DNA of 48,330 nucleotides, taken from NCBI RefSeq assembly GCF_006538165.1, contig NZ_BDLU01000026.1, positions 1-48,330 of the forward strand, written 5' to 3'. Below the pieces are notes generated by a model that was not told where the DNA came from, made no database searches, and worked only from the letters and a program-made list of their open reading frames with translations. The DNA is from Komagataeibacter diospyri (GTDB taxonomy: Bacteria; Pseudomonadota; Alphaproteobacteria; Acetobacterales; Acetobacteraceae). Position numbers and translations under genes: made by a program. Positions 1 through 8,435 of this stretch are shown one piece after another. The number at the start of each line of letters is the position of its first letter. Position 1 is the first letter of the stretch.

Positions 1-164
1 CCGAACGCGCCTTCCATGCAGATCAGAGCAGACTTGATATCGCAGCCTGAGCGCTGAACAAATCGCTCTCCGGTAAAACCGGGGCAGTTCACCCCGGTCT
101 GCCCATGCGTGTCATGGTCAAGACTGACCTTGTGCTCAGACCCTATGGGGAGACAGAAGGATGA
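1..164 (+). pseudogene. trbI: C-terminal fragment of TrbI, conjugative transfer protein (cut by window edge, with an in-frame stop)
   Basis: TrbI is an envelope-spanning component (VirB10-like) of the Trb type IV secretion apparatus. The last 38 codons before the TGA at 162-164 end in PGLP-x-RVMV-x-TDLVLRPYG, which matches the conserved TrbI C-terminus (PGLPVRIIVNRDLVLRPY type). The reading frame upstream is interrupted by TGA at 48-50, and the codons before that stop still read like TrbI, so this copy may be disrupted. If the stop is a sequencing error the gene could be intact. The stop overlaps the ATG of the next gene (ATGA), the usual trbI-DUF2274 arrangement. Family assignment is from memory of the motif; only a short piece is visible. 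Confidence 0.6.
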
Positions 165-418
165 CGAAGCTCAGGCTGGCGACGATCGAGGACGAAAAAC
201 CCGTACGGCTGACGGTGGACCTGCCCGCAGCCCTGTTTCGGGATCTGGTGGCTTATGCCGAAATCATGGCCCGCCAGGACAATCTGGCCGAGCCTTATCA
301 GCCTGCACGACTGGTTGCTCCCATGCTGGCCCGGTTCATGCAGGCGGATCGGGGTTTCCGGCGTCTGCGGAACGGCCAGACGAGGGAGGGAGGCCGGTCC
401 GGGACACCGTCTGCATGA
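161..418 (+). CDS. DUF2274 domain protein, last gene of a trb conjugation operon
   Basis: An 85-residue protein with the features of DUF2274: a start MTKL-x-LA, then KPVRLTVDLPAALFRDLVAYAE, a proline-linked helix and the block LVAPMLARFM-x-ADR near residue 62. DUF2274 proteins have no known biochemical role but regularly follow trbI in conjugative islands. The start is fixed by the ATGA overlap with trbI. The 3' end overlaps the convergent LysR gene by 83 bp. The last 15 residues (after RRLRNGQ) are low-complexity and may be an extension created by that overlap. Confidence 0.7.
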   Translation: MTKLRLATIEDEKPVRLTVDLPAALFRDLVAYAEIMARQDNLAEPYQPARLVAPMLARFMQADRGFRRLRNGQTREGGRSGTPSA

Positions 419-1286
419 ACCGGACAAACCGGCCCAGCAGGGCATCCTCGGCGTCCGCGCGCCAGGCCAGGTGCATCTCGAATTCAGCCTGAATGTCTGC
501 AATATTGCGGAAAGCGAGCCCCGGTGGCTGCAGGTCGCGAATGGCGGTGCTGCACAGGGCAAGTCCTGCGCCAGAGCGTACCTGTGACAGTAGGGTAAGC
601 ATGCCACCACGATGCATCGCAATATGCGCCTGTGGTCCGAGTAGCCCAAGCTGGAAACGGGCACAGCGGTCATCCTGCGTCGTGACCGGCACCAGCAGGC
701 GTTCCGCTCTCAGATCCATCAGAAGCACCGTCTGGCGCTTCGTAAGGTGATGGCGCTCGGGCATGACGGCGACAATATTTTCACGGTACAATGCGAAGGA
801 GGCGAGGCCGGCACTGAGTGCATCCGGGTGGAGGATCGCAGCATCGATACCCCGGTTCAGCAGCAGGGCCGTCATGCTTTCCTCCAGCGGTGCATATAAC
901 CCGATCCGTGTCCGGGGATGGGCTTCATTCCATAGCCGCAGCCACGTCTCGACCATCGGGTGCAGCGGCGGGCAGGCCAGACCAAGGCGGATTTCGCCTT
1001 CGAGGCTGTCTACGGTGCCGCTTCCGAGAGCAAGGAGATGATGGGCTTCGGCAATCATGCGGCGCGCATGTTGCAGGACGCGACGTCCCGGAGCGGTAAT
1101 CATCGTGCCATTCACGCCGCGTTCGAACAGGGTCATCCCGAGCAGGTTTTCGATCCGGGTGAGGCGGCGGCTCAGCGCCGCGACGGAGGTGCCCAGTTCG
1201 GTCGCCGCCCGGCCAAGGCTGCGCGTCATGTCGAGCACCTGCAGGATGTGCAGGTCGCGTATGCTCAACGAATGGAGGCGTTCCAT
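336..1286 (-). CDS. LysR-family transcriptional regulator
   Basis: A 316-residue regulator. The N-terminal 60 residues form the LysR winged helix-turn-helix (SIRDLHILQVLDMTRSLGRA-A-x-x-LGTSVAALSRRL, then LFERG), followed by a linker helix and a substrate-binding domain of two lobes (from about residue 75, EGEIRLGLACPPLHP). I chose the ATG at 1286 because it gives the standard LysR N-terminus; an upstream in-frame start would add 19 residues of unrelated type. It is convergent with the trb tail and divergent from the fecI-like gene. LysR genes often sit beside trb clusters of integrative elements; the ligand cannot be told from sequence. Confidence 0.85.
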   Translation of the reverse strand: MERLHSLSIRDLHILQVLDMTRSLGRAATELGTSVAALSRRLTRIENLLGMTLFERGVNGTMITAPGRRVLQHARRMIAEAHHLLALGSGTVDSLEGEIRLGLACPPLHPMVETWLRLWNEAHPRTRIGLYAPLEESMTALLLNRGIDAAILHPDALSAGLASFALYRENIVAVMPERHHLTKRQTVLLMDLRAERLLVPVTTQDDRCARFQLGLLGPQAHIAMHRGGMLTLLSQVRSGAGLALCSTAIRDLQPPGLAFRNIADIQAEFEMHLAWRADAEDALLGRFVRFMQTVSRTGLPPSSGRSADAGNPDPPA

Positions 1287-1370
1287 CGCGAAATCGTCCT
1301 GTCCATTAACCTCTATAGGGTAGAGACGCCTGACGACCGTCATTTCAGTAACGCAAAGAGATGTATTATT

Positions 1371-1385
1371 TGCGAATGGTTCTTA
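1371..1385. promoter_or_regulatory. Fur-box-like site upstream of the fecI-like gene
   Basis: TGCGAATGGTTCTTA resembles the proteobacterial Fur box (TGC-AATG-x-TTCTC type) and shares the pattern TGCGAnTnnTTCTTA with a site at 6153 before the PepSY-TonB operon. It lies 49 bp before the chosen sigma-factor start. Seen by eye; binding is inferred. Confidence 0.4.
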
Positions 1386-1433
1386 GTTGTGTTAGGGGAA
1401 AGTCTGTATCATGGCAATCAGGCGACCCGCAGG

Positions 1434-1931
1434 GTGGACAGAATACGAATCAGCCGGCTGTTTTCGAGCCATCAACGTGAACTGGCCGACTATGTCGGCA
1501 GGCAACTGAATGACCGCGACCTGGCCGCTGACTTCGTGCAGGAAACCTTTGTCCGGTTCATGGAACATGGCGACGCCCTTCCGGCTGAAGCCTGCCGTGC
1601 CTTTCTTTACAGCACGGTGCGTAATCTGGTGATCGACCATGTCCGGTCACTGCGCCGCCGTAAGACGTCCAGTGTTCCTGTCGAGGATCTCGCCCATATT
1701 GCCGATGATCGCCCCCGCGCGGAGGATGTGGCAGCCGCAAGGGAGAAAATCAGACAGATCGCGGCCCTTCTCGATGAACTGCCCCAGCTGACGCGGCGCA
1801 TCTTTGTGCTCAATCGGGTAACGGGGCTGAGTTACCGCACCGTTGCCACCCGGCTGGACGTGTCGGAAAGCACGGTGCAGAAGCATCTTGCTACGGCCCT
1901 GCGTCATCTTCTGTTACGCCTGCCGCGCTGA
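1434..1931 (+). CDS. FecI-family ECF RNA polymerase sigma factor
   Basis: A 165-residue extracytoplasmic-function sigma factor, expected to direct transcription of the downstream receptor gene when iron-ligand is sensed. Region 2 is visible (LFSSHQRELADYVGRQLNDR, DLAADFVQETFVRFME, then ARAFLYSTVRNLVIDHVRS-like text) and region 4 near the end (LPQLTRRIFVLNRVTGLSYR, DVSESTVQKHLATALRHL). The start is uncertain: GTG 1434 gives a normal length but has no good ribosome site. The best ribosome site plus ATG (AGGGGAAAG at 1394, ATG 1411) is in another frame that stops at 1507-1509. Either a non-ATG start is used or the 5' end carries a frameshift. It is followed 83 bp later by fecR. Confidence 0.85.
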   Translation: MDRIRISRLFSSHQRELADYVGRQLNDRDLAADFVQETFVRFMEHGDALPAEACRAFLYSTVRNLVIDHVRSLRRRKTSSVPVEDLAHIADDRPRAEDVAAAREKIRQIAALLDELPQLTRRIFVLNRVTGLSYRTVATRLDVSESTVQKHLATALRHLLLRLPR

Positions 1932-2014
1932 TCCGTATGTTTTTCTTTTACTGGTTTCGTGATGTCCGGACGTCTTATCTGTAGCCGCCCCGTGGCAGTC
2001 AGCAAGCAGGGCCA

Positions 2015-2971
2015 ATGACAGATAGTACTGACGATCAGCAGGACAGGATTGATACGGAAGCTGCAGAGTGGGTCATCCGTCTGGGCGGCGGGAAACTGAA
2101 TCCTGAAGAAAAGCAGGCTTTCGCTACGTGGCGATCGGCATCGCCCCTTCATGAAGCCGCGTTCCAGCGTGCGTCCAGCCTGTGGTCGGATCTGGATGTT
2201 GGTAGCCGGGAAAAGAAGGCCCGTCATCGTCGGACCGCGACGCATGTCACGACCGCTGGTATCGCGGGCCTGTTTGTCCTCGGGCTTGGCATTGGCACAG
2301 GCTGGGTTGAACCGGGCCGCTGGCTGGCTGATTACACGACACCTGTTGGCGAAATCCATACCGTCCATCTTGCCGATGGCAGCACCGCCGTCATGGACAG
2401 CCATACGGCCCTGAGTGTTCGCTATACTGCCAGTGAACGCCGGATCGTGCTGATCGATGGCGACGCCTGGTTCAGGGTCGCACCATTGGGCGCTACGGAG
2501 CATCGGCCTTTTGTCATCGAAGCGGTTCGTGGCACTTCGACCGCTCTTGGCACCCAGTTTATGGTCGAACGTGATCCTGATGGGGTGCGCACGACCGTGA
2601 CCGAGCATAGCGTCAGGGTCGTAACGCGGCCCCCTGATGGCCTGACACATTCGGTCGTCGTCGCGGAGGGGCAGAGCGTCCGATATGGCCGTGATGGTTC
2701 ACTGGACACGCCGCAGGCCGCTCCCATTGCCGCAATAACGGCCTGGCGCAGTGGACAGCTTGTATTCGACAATGAGCCGCTCTCGGAGGTGATCGCACGT
2801 CTGAACCGCTATCGGCAGGCGCGCATCATGCTGATGGGCGCGCGTCTCAGGGATCGCCGGGTGAGTGGCGTTTTCTCCTGTTCCGATATTGACGGTGCGG
2901 TGTCCTCGATCACCCGGCAGCTTGCCCTGCGATCGGTATCGGTCGCCGGTCTTGCGACGATCATTTATTGA
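2015..2971 (+). CDS. FecR-family transmembrane sensor / anti-sigma regulator
   Basis: A 318-residue inner-membrane protein that in this family links an occupied outer-membrane receptor to the FecI sigma factor. The cytoplasmic N-terminus (residues 15-60, AAEWVIRLGGG, FATWRSASPLHEAAFQ) is the DUF4880 helical domain. One membrane helix lies at about 79-97. The periplasmic FecR domain covers about 105-215 (GEIHTVHLADGSTAVMDSHT, then AWFRVAP and GTQFMV). The C-terminus from about 245 (LVFDNEPLSEVIARLNRY) is the secretin/TonB-like fold typical of FecR. It sits between the sigma factor and a receptor with a signalling domain, the standard order for a cell-surface signalling trio. Confidence 0.92.
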   Translation: MTDSTDDQQDRIDTEAAEWVIRLGGGKLNPEEKQAFATWRSASPLHEAAFQRASSLWSDLDVGSREKKARHRRTATHVTTAGIAGLFVLGLGIGTGWVEPGRWLADYTTPVGEIHTVHLADGSTAVMDSHTALSVRYTASERRIVLIDGDAWFRVAPLGATEHRPFVIEAVRGTSTALGTQFMVERDPDGVRTTVTEHSVRVVTRPPDGLTHSVVVAEGQSVRYGRDGSLDTPQAAPIAAITAWRSGQLVFDNEPLSEVIARLNRYRQARIMLMGARLRDRRVSGVFSCSDIDGAVSSITRQLALRSVSVAGLATIIY

Positions 2972-3114
2972 GGGTCGGTTATCCTCACTGTTCGCCCGCG
3001 CAGAAATGCGCCGTCTAATGCATTGATCCAGAAGAAAAAATAAAAAAAGTCGTTTGGATTTCGCAGAATTCCTTACTGAGTTCTGAAGCCTCAGGCGTCT
3101 TACTCATTGACGCA

Positions 3115-3127
3115 AATGCAATGCATT
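3115..3127. promoter_or_regulatory. 13-bp palindrome, possible Fur box before the receptor gene
   Basis: AATGCA-A-TGCATT is a perfect 6-1-6 palindrome followed by CTCG, 41 bp before the receptor start. It resembles a 6-1-6 Fur box. The rest of the 196-bp gap holds an A-rich stretch (about 3033-3050) and no gene. Regulation is inferred. Confidence 0.35.
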
Positions 3128-3167
3128 CTCGTTTTGGGAGTGCCGTGGCGATGGATGAAATGAGGCG

Positions 3168-5738
3168 ATGATGGAACGTGGGGATGCACCGCGCAGGACA
3201 AAAAATCGGACCAGATGTGGAGTATTGATTCGTCAGCTAATGGCGGGGAGCGCCTTGACCTGGTGCGCCGTTGAGCTTTGTCCATCTCCTGCCATGGCGC
3301 AGGGGACGGTGGTTCCGGCGGCAGCGCAGACCCTATCAGTGAATATCCCGGCCGGCGAACTCAACCACGCGCTGCTGACACTCAGTCAGACCGCTCATCT
3401 CCAGATTTTCTATGATATGGATAAAGTGAAGGGGCTGCATGCCAACGCCGTTTCGGGAACGATGACTGCAGATCAGGCTCTGTCTCGTATGTTGTCTGGC
3501 AGTGGCTACAGTTTTTCGAGAACTGGCAATAAAATCTCGCTCGTTAAGGCCTCAGCCAATATCACGCTTGGTCCGGTGCGCGTCGGTGGAACTGTTGCAC
3601 ATCAGGATCCGACAGGTCCGGGTATTGGATATGTTGCCACAACGACGATGGCCGGCACCAAAACAGACACTCCGATCACAGAAATACCGAACTCGATATA
3701 CGTTGTTACGAAGCAGCTAATGCAAGATCAGCAACCGCAAAATGTGGTTGAGGCGCTCCGCTACACACCCGGGGTATATTCAGAAAGTTTAGGAAATTAC
3801 TCTAATGGAAGTGGATTGGATGGAACCAACAGTGGAATAAAACAGAGAGGATTCAGCACAACATCGTTTATCGATGGTTTGGCTCTAAATAGTGGAAGCT
3901 CTGGAGAAACAGCTTTTATCGACCGGATCGAAGCGGTGAATGGCCCAGCGTCTGTCATGTATGGACAGACTAACCCCGGGGGGATGATTGGTATCACTCT
4001 CAAAAAACCCACGGATGTACCTTTACATCAGGTCTCCCTTGGTTTTGGCAGTTGGGGGCGTTATGAAGCAACAGCCGATGTTAGTGATAAAATCACAAAA
4101 AGTGGCAATATACGCTATCGTGTGGCAGCAATTGGCGTAACCTCCGGAACGCAGGTTGACCACATTGACTACCATCGTGTGGGAGTTCTGCCATCAATTA
4201 CGTGGGATATTGATCCTAAGACTTCACTGACTTTACTCGGCATGTATATGTACACACCAGGAAATGGTACGAATTATTTACAGTACCCTACCTGTGGGAC
4301 ATTAATTCAAGATGCAAACTGTCGCCGCATTCCACGAAACACGTTTACTGGCTATAAGAGTTGGAATGAAGAAGGCTCAAAGGAAGCGATGTTTGAATAT
4401 ATGTTTAAACACGACTTCAATAAGTATATTTCCTTTTCACAAACTTTCCGATACGAAAACTCTTATAGTGAACAAAATGACGTTTATAGTCGAATTGGCA
4501 TCACCAACTCCGAAGTTGGTGTTCGTCCATGGTCCATTAATTCACGATCAACAACGATAGGGCTAGATTCACGTCTTTATGGAAAATTTTCTACCGGCCC
4601 TTTGAAGCACACATGGATTGTTGGTTCTGACTTTAGGCAATTAGAATATATGCAAAATGCATTTTACGATTATACACAAACTTATACCCAAAATTTATAT
4701 AATCCAACAACGAATACCCCTGTATGTGTAAATATTCATTCGGCCGCGTGTGAAGTCTATGGAAGCACGGGACCCTATAATTATTTTCAGGAGGGAGTTT
4801 ATTTTCAGGATCAAATTAAGTGGAAAGGCTTGTCTGTTCTTCTTGGAGGACGTGAGGACTGGGTCAACTATAACAGCAACAGATATTCTGTTAATAACGA
4901 CAATGCAGCTCACGCTATAACAAAATCCAGCCTTGGGGACGCACCTGAACCGCAACATGCGTTCACGTGGAGAGCTGGCTTGATATATAATACTAAATTT
5001 GGTTTGGCTCCTTATTTCAGTTATTCGACATCTTTTGTCCCTCAAGCTGGATCGACAGATTATCTAGGAAAACCGTTTTCACCATTAACGGGGAAGCAGA
5101 TGGAGGCTGGACTAAAATATAAGGTACCAAATAATAATATTATTCTTACAGCATCTGCTTTTCGTATTGATGAAGATCACTATCTCATAAGTGATTTAGA
5201 GCATTCTGGATTTAGCTCGGACGTTGGGAAAGTGCGGTCTCAGGGGTTTGAAGTCTCTGCAAATGCAAATGTTACTAAAGATCTGCGGCTTGTCGCATCC
5301 TATACTTATACTGATATTCGTTTCGCGAAGACAAATCAGACAGCACAACGAGTAGACGTTTATGGAAATTCTTACGGTAATGCTGTTTCTGAAACAGGAA
5401 AGGTCGTACCGCAAATGCCTCGCAACATGTTTTCCGTCTTTGCTGACTACACCGTTCCTACCAGTTTTGCCAAAGGTCTTGGTATCAATTGGGGTATGAG
5501 ATACGTAGGCTCTACTTATGTGGATAATGTGGAATCTTTTAAAACACCATCATACATACTATTCGATATTGGCGCTCACTACGATTTGGGACAGGCAATC
5601 CCAGCACTTAAGGGGCTTAAAGCACAGCTTGCGGTATCCAACTTAACAAACAAATACTATGTTACGAGTTGCGATGGATCGTTTTGTTATACTGGCCAAG
5701 GTCGCCGCCTTTATGGAAACTTGACGTATAACTGGTGA
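3168..5738 (+). CDS. TonB-dependent ferric-ligand receptor with N-terminal signalling (STN) domain
   Basis: An 856-residue outer-membrane transducer of the FecA/FpvA/siderophore class. The signal peptide ends near residue 44 (PAMA|QG). The STN domain covers about 54-127 (LSVNIPAGELNHALLTLSQT, IFYDMDKVKGL, DQALSRMLSGSGYSF), the part that contacts FecR. The plug follows at about 165-285 (EIPNSIYVVTKQLMQDQQPQ, ALRYTPGV, GPASVMYGQTNPGGMI) and then a 22-strand barrel ending in an aromatic residue (LYGNLTYNW). Length is normal for a transducer. Energy would come from the ExbBD-TonB set encoded just downstream. The base composition changes inside the gene: the first about 550 bp are moderately GC-rich, while the barrel part is clearly AT-richer than its neighbours, which suggests a different or mosaic origin. 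The ligand is not predictable here. Confidence 0.95.
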   Translation: MMERGDAPRRTKNRTRCGVLIRQLMAGSALTWCAVELCPSPAMAQGTVVPAAAQTLSVNIPAGELNHALLTLSQTAHLQIFYDMDKVKGLHANAVSGTMTADQALSRMLSGSGYSFSRTGNKISLVKASANITLGPVRVGGTVAHQDPTGPGIGYVATTTMAGTKTDTPITEIPNSIYVVTKQLMQDQQPQNVVEALRYTPGVYSESLGNYSNGSGLDGTNSGIKQRGFSTTSFIDGLALNSGSSGETAFIDRIEAVNGPASVMYGQTNPGGMIGITLKKPTDVPLHQVSLGFGSWGRYEATADVSDKITKSGNIRYRVAAIGVTSGTQVDHIDYHRVGVLPSITWDIDPKTSLTLLGMYMYTPGNGTNYLQYPTCGTLIQDANCRRIPRNTFTGYKSWNEEGSKEAMFEYMFKHDFNKYISFSQTFRYENSYSEQNDVYSRIGITNSEVGVRPWSINSRSTTIGLDSRLYGKFSTGPLKHTWIVGSDFRQLEYMQNAFYDYTQTYTQNLYNPTTNTPVCVNIHSAACEVYGSTGPYNYFQEGVYFQDQIKWKGLSVLLGGREDWVNYNSNRYSVNNDNAAHAITKSSLGDAPEPQHAFTWRAGLIYNTKFGLAPYFSYSTSFVPQAGSTDYLGKPFSPLTGKQMEAGLKYKVPNNNIILTASAFRIDEDHYLISDLEHSGFSSDVGKVRSQGFEVSANANVTKDLRLVASYTYTDIRFAKTNQTAQRVDVYGNSYGNAVSETGKVVPQMPRNMFSVFADYTVPTSFAKGLGINWGMRYVGSTYVDNVESFKTPSYILFDIGAHYDLGQAIPALKGLKAQLAVSNLTNKYYVTSCDGSFCYTGQGRRLYGNLTYNW

Positions 5739-5789
5739 AATTTCCCCACCCCGAACTACGGCATCTTTTCCCTATTTGTTTCAGCACCT

Positions 5790-5822
5790 TGCCCCTCGTC
5801 TCCATGCCAAAGTCGAGGGGCA
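5790..5822. terminator. Stem-loop after the receptor gene, possible terminator
   Basis: TGCCCCTCG (5790-5798) pairs with CGAGGGGCA (5814-5822) around a 15-nt loop, 51 bp after the receptor stop. There is no T-run, so termination is uncertain. Its right arm overlaps the first unit of the tandem array described next. Confidence 0.35.
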
Positions 5823-5948
5823 GCTTCACTGCAATTTCCGTGGGGCAACTCCCTGCAAGAAACGTGGGTTGCCCCCGGCAATATCCGTGGGGCGACCTAT
5901 GTCAAACTCATGGGATGGTCTTGTGCAAGTTACGTGGGCTGTCACGGG
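5808..5948. repeat. Degenerate tandem array, six units of 23-24 bp
   Basis: Six units begin with CAA at 5808, 5832, 5856, 5879, 5903 and 5926, spaced 24, 24, 23, 24 and 23 bp. Each carries a CGTGGG-like core seven bases in (CGAGGGGC, CGTGGGGC, CGTGGG, CGTGGGGC, CATGGG, CGTGGG). A rough consensus is CAA-n4-CGTGGGGC. The array lies in the 455-bp gap between the receptor gene and the PepSY operon, where I see no convincing gene. The rest of the gap (5949-6152) shows nothing I recognise. Function unknown; it could be protein-binding iterons, a decayed minisatellite or a remnant. Confidence 0.5.
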
Positions 5949-6152
5949 AAAGCTATTCTCCTGCCAGTTCAGATGCGCATAAGTGGCATGTCGATTTTTT
6001 GAGTTTTTGTTACTGAAAATTCCTTCCCTGATCGTCTTAGTAAATAAGGGCACGCCTTCTGGCGGAAGAGCAGGACGCTGTGTCCTGCCGTTGCTGACAG
6101 AAAGCGGGTTTTCCAGGAAGGAGGTCATGTGGGCGTTTATCGTTTCATCAAC

Positions 6153-6173
6153 TGCGACTTATTCTTACACGCA
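6153..6173. promoter_or_regulatory. Fur-box-like site before the PepSY-exbBD-tonB operon
   Basis: TGCGACTTATTCTTA (6153-6167), followed by CGCA at 6170, shares TGCGAnTnnTTCTTA with the site upstream of the fecI-like gene. It ends 20 bp before the operon's first start codon. Iron control of the operon is an inference. Confidence 0.4.
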
Positions 6174-6193
6174 TTTGTGAGCGTGCGGTTTTC

Positions 6194-7441
6194 ATGACCA
6201 CCCGAACACTCCGCCGCTGGTTCGTGGTCCATAAATGGACGAGCCTGGTCTGCACGCTGTTCCTGCTGATCGTGTGCGTGACCGGTCTGCCGCTGCTGTT
6301 CTCCGAGCAGATCTGGGACACGTTCGTCGGCGACGATGACCCGCCGTATGAAGTTCTCCCGCCCGATACGCCCAATGCCAATCTGGACGTCATCGTGGAA
6401 AAGGCGCGGGCACTCTATCCCGGCCAGATCGTCACCAATGTTGATCCTGACGATGATGAACCCGCCGTGCTGGTTTCGATGGCCCCAAGCTGGCAGGCCC
6501 TGAAGGATGACGACAAATACCCTGACCGGAATTCCAGCCACTGGATCAAGTTCGACGCCCGCACGACCAAGATGCTGGAACAGTCGCGACCCGAGACAGA
6601 ACTCAAGCCGCCCGGCACATGGACCGGCCTGATCATGGGCATTTGCCGCCGCCTGCACGTCAGTCTGTTCGCGTATCTGCCCGGTCGCCTGTTTCTTGGT
6701 CTTATGGGCGGGGTGTTTGTGGCTTCGCTGGTGTCCGGCACGGTTCTGTATGGCCGGTTCATGAAACGGCTGCCGTTCGGCTCGGTCCGGCGTGACCGGG
6801 CCGCGCGCCTGACATGGCTGGACCTGCATAACCTGCTGGGGGCCGCCACACTGGTCTGGGCGACAGTGGTGGGCTTTACCGGACTGGTCAACGAACTCCA
6901 GACACCGCTGTTCGGCCTGTGGCGTGTGACGGACGTGCGCCAGATCCTGAAACCTTACGCCAACCTGCCGGTGCCGTCGCAGGACCATCTGTCGTCCGTG
7001 CAGGCCGCGTTCGACACGGCAGCCAGGGCAGCCCCCGGTAATGAGGTGACGGGCCTGTCCTTCCCTGGTGCCTCCTTCGGCAGCCCGGTGCATTACGTGC
7101 TCTGGACCCGAGGCGCGACCCCACTGCGCGCCCGGCTGTTCACCCCGGTGCTGGTCGATGCCCGCACGGGCGAGCTGACCGGAGCCTATCCGATGCCGTG
7201 GTATCTGCGCTTCCTCGAAATCTCCCGCCCGCTGCATTTCGGTGATTATGGCGGCATGCCGCTGCGCATCCTGTGGGCGCTGCTGGATGTGGTGGTGATC
7301 GGCGTGCTGGTCAGCGGTCTGGTGCTGTGGGCGGGCAAACGCAAGATGGCGACCGATGCCCGTCTGCGCGCGCTGGGATATGATCTGGATGATGCGGACG
7401 ATGCAGCTGTTCCTGTCCTGACGGCGGAGGCGGTACGATGA
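6194..7441 (+). CDS. PepSY-associated transmembrane protein, iron-uptake associated
   Basis: A 415-residue inner-membrane protein of the PepSY-TM (PiuB-like) family, often found next to siderophore receptors and thought to act in reduction or handling of imported ferric-siderophore. The family start is visible (RRWFVVHKWTSLVCTLFLLI, first membrane helix about 17-37). Further helices lie near 160-185, 215-235 and 345-370. Conserved histidine-containing pieces are LHVSLFAYLPGR and LDLHNLLGA, with a late block SRPLHFGDYGG. It is the first gene of a five-gene run with overlapping starts; its TGA overlaps the next ATG (ATGA at 7438). Confidence 0.88.
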   Translation: MTTRTLRRWFVVHKWTSLVCTLFLLIVCVTGLPLLFSEQIWDTFVGDDDPPYEVLPPDTPNANLDVIVEKARALYPGQIVTNVDPDDDEPAVLVSMAPSWQALKDDDKYPDRNSSHWIKFDARTTKMLEQSRPETELKPPGTWTGLIMGICRRLHVSLFAYLPGRLFLGLMGGVFVASLVSGTVLYGRFMKRLPFGSVRRDRAARLTWLDLHNLLGAATLVWATVVGFTGLVNELQTPLFGLWRVTDVRQILKPYANLPVPSQDHLSSVQAAFDTAARAAPGNEVTGLSFPGASFGSPVHYVLWTRGATPLRARLFTPVLVDARTGELTGAYPMPWYLRFLEISRPLHFGDYGGMPLRILWALLDVVVIGVLVSGLVLWAGKRKMATDARLRALGYDLDDADDAAVPVLTAEAVR

Positions 7442-7688
7442 ACGCCGTCTCTCCCGAAATCCCCGTGCCATCCCGGCCTGTTTTGGAATCACGTCCGTCC
7501 GTGGCCGTCTGGCCGTGGCCGATCGCGCTAGGCGCGCTCACCGCCTTTGGCCTGCTGTCCGCCCTGCTGGGCCAGCACGGTATCTGGCTGGCTCTGTCCT
7601 GGGCTGCCCTGTCCATTCCCCTCATCGTCACGGTTGCCTGCCTGCTCCGGGCCTGGCGCCGTACGTCGTCTGTCAAAGGAGGTCAGTC

Positions 7689-7692
<4 letters not shown>
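7438..7692 (+). CDS. Small two-helix membrane protein in the TonB operon
   Basis: An 84-residue protein with a short proline-rich N-terminus and two predicted membrane helices (about 24-45 and 49-68), ending in a basic tail (RAWRRTSSVK). I do not recognise a named family. It overlaps both neighbours by ATGA junctions, and its end contains the strong ribosome site of exbB (AAAGGAGGT at 7677). Its position between a PepSY protein and ExbB suggests a role in the same iron-uptake machine, but the sequence gives no mechanism. Confidence 0.75.
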
Positions 7693-8429
<737 letters not shown>

Positions 8430-8435
8430 TCCGTC

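Noticed and set aside
960..1433. Long N-terminal extension of the fecI-like gene
   Set aside because: This part runs antisense to the LysR gene and is not sigma-like; a normal FecI length starts near 1434.
5808..5948. CRISPR array
   Set aside because: Units are 23-24 bp back to back, without distinct spacers and with poor unit identity; no cas genes nearby.
6137..7492. Long minus-strand open frame opposite the PepSY gene
   Set aside because: It is Gln/His/Arg-rich text typical of an antisense frame in GC-rich coding DNA; the plus strand gives a clear PepSY protein in an operon.
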